From Rhodocyclaceae bacterium (lineage in GTDB: Bacteria; Pseudomonadota; Gammaproteobacteria; Burkholderiales; Rhodocyclaceae): DNA of 64,000 nt. The stretch is taken from the NCBI GenBank assembly GCA_030824115.1, contig JAVBYI010000008.1, positions 338,212-402,211 of the forward strand, given 5' to 3'. The translations under genes and the position numbers were made by a program. The stretch's first letter is position 1. The number at the start of each line of letters is the position of its first letter. Below the pieces are notes generated by a model. The model searched no databases. It had not been told where the DNA came from and saw nothing but the letters and a program-made list of their open reading frames with translations. Below, piece after piece: positions 62,765 to 64,000 of this stretch.

Positions 62765-63328
62765 ATGCGCTGGATGGGAAGCAAAGGTGCTTATAAGGCA
62801 ATGGGAGATCAGGATACACACGTCGTGTTAGAGGAGGGGCAGCAGCATTTCTATTCTGAACCGGAAGCTTACGCATGGCTAGCGTGGCAGGAACAGCGAA
62901 TGCGATGGACATATTCGTCAGATGGCCTTGTGGTCGGGTGGTATGAGACCAAGGCCCCTTCACCTCAGCGGGAGGCACTGATTGCAGAGGTCTGGCAGTT
63001 CTACATTCGAGGGAAAAAGCCTGAAGGAATGAAAGGATCTAGCGAAGAACGAATTCGCATAACCCGGACAAGCCCCCAAGAACTTGAAATTGGAAGTCAG
63101 GGTTCAAGTCACCCTGTAAAGATTGGTAGTCGAGAGTTCTCAGGTAAAGCAATTGACCTGATGAAAGAATTCAAGCTTTCAACCGTCGATGTTGAGGATG
63201 TGATTGCCAGAGCGAAAAAGGTCGCTCATGGCGACTACTTCTGTTACTCGGGATGGACGTTACGTCCAGTAGTCAGCCTGTCCGTCTGCACGGACCCTGC
63301 CGGCAAGGCATGGCTAGTTACACCTTGA
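62765..63328 (+). CDS. Hypothetical protein of the integrated element
   Basis: 187 residues (an ATG at 62801, MGDQDTHVVLEEG, may be the true start). Soluble and mixed. The first half is aromatic-rich (YSEPEAYAWLAWQEQRMRWTY, then VGWYETKAP), the second half basic with a GYFCYSGW-like end (GDYFCYSGWTLRPVVSL). Base composition is lower in GC than the core genes. No family recognised; the first gene after the integrase that I consider likely coding. Confidence 0.55.
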   Translation: MRWMGSKGAYKAMGDQDTHVVLEEGQQHFYSEPEAYAWLAWQEQRMRWTYSSDGLVVGWYETKAPSPQREALIAEVWQFYIRGKKPEGMKGSSEERIRITRTSPQELEIGSQGSSHPVKIGSREFSGKAIDLMKEFKLSTVDVEDVIARAKKVAHGDYFCYSGWTLRPVVSLSVCTDPAGKAWLVTP

Positions 63329-63388
63329 TGTGACATGGCCGCTTTTATTTGTTGGCTACTCCCGCTACGGGTCGATATGAGACAAACC

Positions 63389-63456
63389 GCAAAAATCCAC
63401 AGGGCCGCTGCCGACGGCCCCTCTATGGCCAAGGCGGCGGCCCTGTGGGGTTTTGC
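63389..63456. repeat. Long inverted repeat / stem-loop
   Basis: Arms 63389-63408 and 63437-63456 match over 18 of 20 bases, with A-rich outer edge on one side and T-rich on the other, around a 28-base loop that itself contains GGCC pairs. It could be a bidirectional terminator or the core of a small RNA. Confidence 0.7.
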
Positions 63457-63543
63457 TGCAGGTGAGATGGTTTCGCATGCGAAACTGAGGATTGCTCAAA
63501 TTCCCTTCATGGCTTATCTTGTGTGCCTTGAAGAGGCAATGCC

Positions 63544-64000
63544 ATGACAACTCCGAAAGATACCGACACCAACGAAATCCCAGCTCCGCTGACTCCTGGA
63601 CTCTTGCGTAAAGTTGAGCTTGCCACGATCGACAAGATCAGCGGCATCCTCAAGATGCCCGATAAGCCAGAAGCAGAGCGTATCCATCAACTCACCCCAG
63701 CGCAGGAGGCGCAGCTACGCCAGATCGAAGAAGCCGCCATCATCAAATTCAAAGGCGACCTCAATCTGCTGGAGTCGGCGCTTGGCATGTTGCGCATGGG
63801 GCATCACTTTGGCTGGCGCGTGCTCTATCTGATCCACAGCAAGCAAACCATTCGGAAATACGAAGACATTCTCGGTGTGCGCATACGTGACATATTCGAG
63901 GAAACCGGGCCGAGTAGCTATCGCTCCATCGGTTTCAACCTTGCCGAACGATGCTCCAACTTCTGGAAGGTCGTAGGCGGCGAGATCAAGATTCCACGCC
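63544..64000 (+). CDS. Hypothetical protein of the integrated element, partial at window end
   Basis: An open frame from the ATG at 63544 (MTTPKDTDTNEIPAPLTPG), with GAAGAGG upstream, running for 152 codons past the window end without a stop. Helical region with QLTPAQEAQLRQIEEAAI, then LESALGMLRMGHHFGWRVLYL and KYEDILGVRIRDIFEETGPSS. I do not recognise a named family. Strong coding appearance. Confidence 0.7.
   Translation, partial: MTTPKDTDTNEIPAPLTPGLLRKVELATIDKISGILKMPDKPEAERIHQLTPAQEAQLRQIEEAAIIKFKGDLNLLESALGMLRMGHHFGWRVLYLIHSKQTIRKYEDILGVRIRDIFEETGPSSYRSIGFNLAERCSNFWKVVGGEIKIPR

Noticed and set aside
63335..63547. 70-codon frame over the inverted repeat
   Set aside because: It spans the stem-loop, lacks a ribosome site and ends inside the next gene's start region.

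Overview
The window is a chromosomal segment of a betaproteobacterium, most probably of the Rhodocyclales or a close relative. This rests on recognised proteins and gene orders, not on a search. The signs are: divergent bamD / rluD-pgeF, a phaC-phaB-phaR-rimO unit, RegB/RegA behind alaS, rnr followed by a HEAT-repeat gene, DUF2322 and cytochrome c' behind purB, and queA-tgt-yajC-secD-secF. Coding is dense, strongly GC-rich and mostly housekeeping.

Layout. 0-10 kb: the end of a hemerythrin-like gene, a Na+/H+ antiporter, a hybrid histidine kinase coupled to a periplasmic binding protein, then a tight rhlE / FAH / DOMON / DUF1343 operon. 10-17 kb: small envelope proteins, a sugar- or glycerophosphodiester-type binding protein with a GDPD phosphodiesterase, alaS and the RegBA redox two-component pair. 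17-25.6 kb: tRNA-Asp, yaeQ and the translation cluster thrS-infC-rpmI-rplT-pheS-pheT-ihfA-MerR, closed by tRNA-Pro. 25.7-27.9 kb: a HugZ-like gene, three small unknown genes, a TerB-like gene, tRNA-Glu and tRNA-Ala. 27.9-36.5 kb: an FAD-linked dehydrogenase, rimO, the PHA genes and a multi-PAS diguanylate cyclase. 36.5-44.6 kb: pgeF, rluD, bamD, a small accessory patch (HicAB and an unknown membrane protein), rlmB, a mutarotase, a HEAT protein and rnr. 44.7-54.7 kb: tRNA-Leu(CAG), an EAL/HDOD protein, algC, waaF, ilvE, nudJ, mnmA, a GST, purB and cytochrome c'. 54.7-60.8 kb: cytochrome b561 and the Sec/queuosine operon. From 60.9 kb to the end: tRNA-Leu(CAA) with a P4-type integrase and unknown genes, the left end of an integrated element that runs off the window.

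The most striking feature belongs to no gene. At least 22 copies of a 24-bp bipartite motif (AAAAGTCGGCGCTG, five variable bases, ACGGC) are scattered over 60 kb in both orientations, about one per 2.9 kb. Sixteen lie inside reading frames, six between genes. GTCGGCG is identical in all 22 and the ACGGC block is nearly so, while the bases between them drift. Intragenic copies fall in only four of the six possible frames and, by memory of the families, replace residues without lengthening the protein. This looks like a sequence selected for recognition by a protein (a DNA-uptake-type or chromosome-organising signal) and not like a transposon footprint, CRISPR or terminator. No copy was found in the integrated element.

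Other points: a probable ATT start codon for waaF and an ATC start for infC; a motif copy that supplies the overlapping stop and start of rimO and its downstream neighbour; a hemerythrin-like protein lacking metal ligands; a membrane protein made of two repeated halves; and a large inverted repeat in the integrated element.
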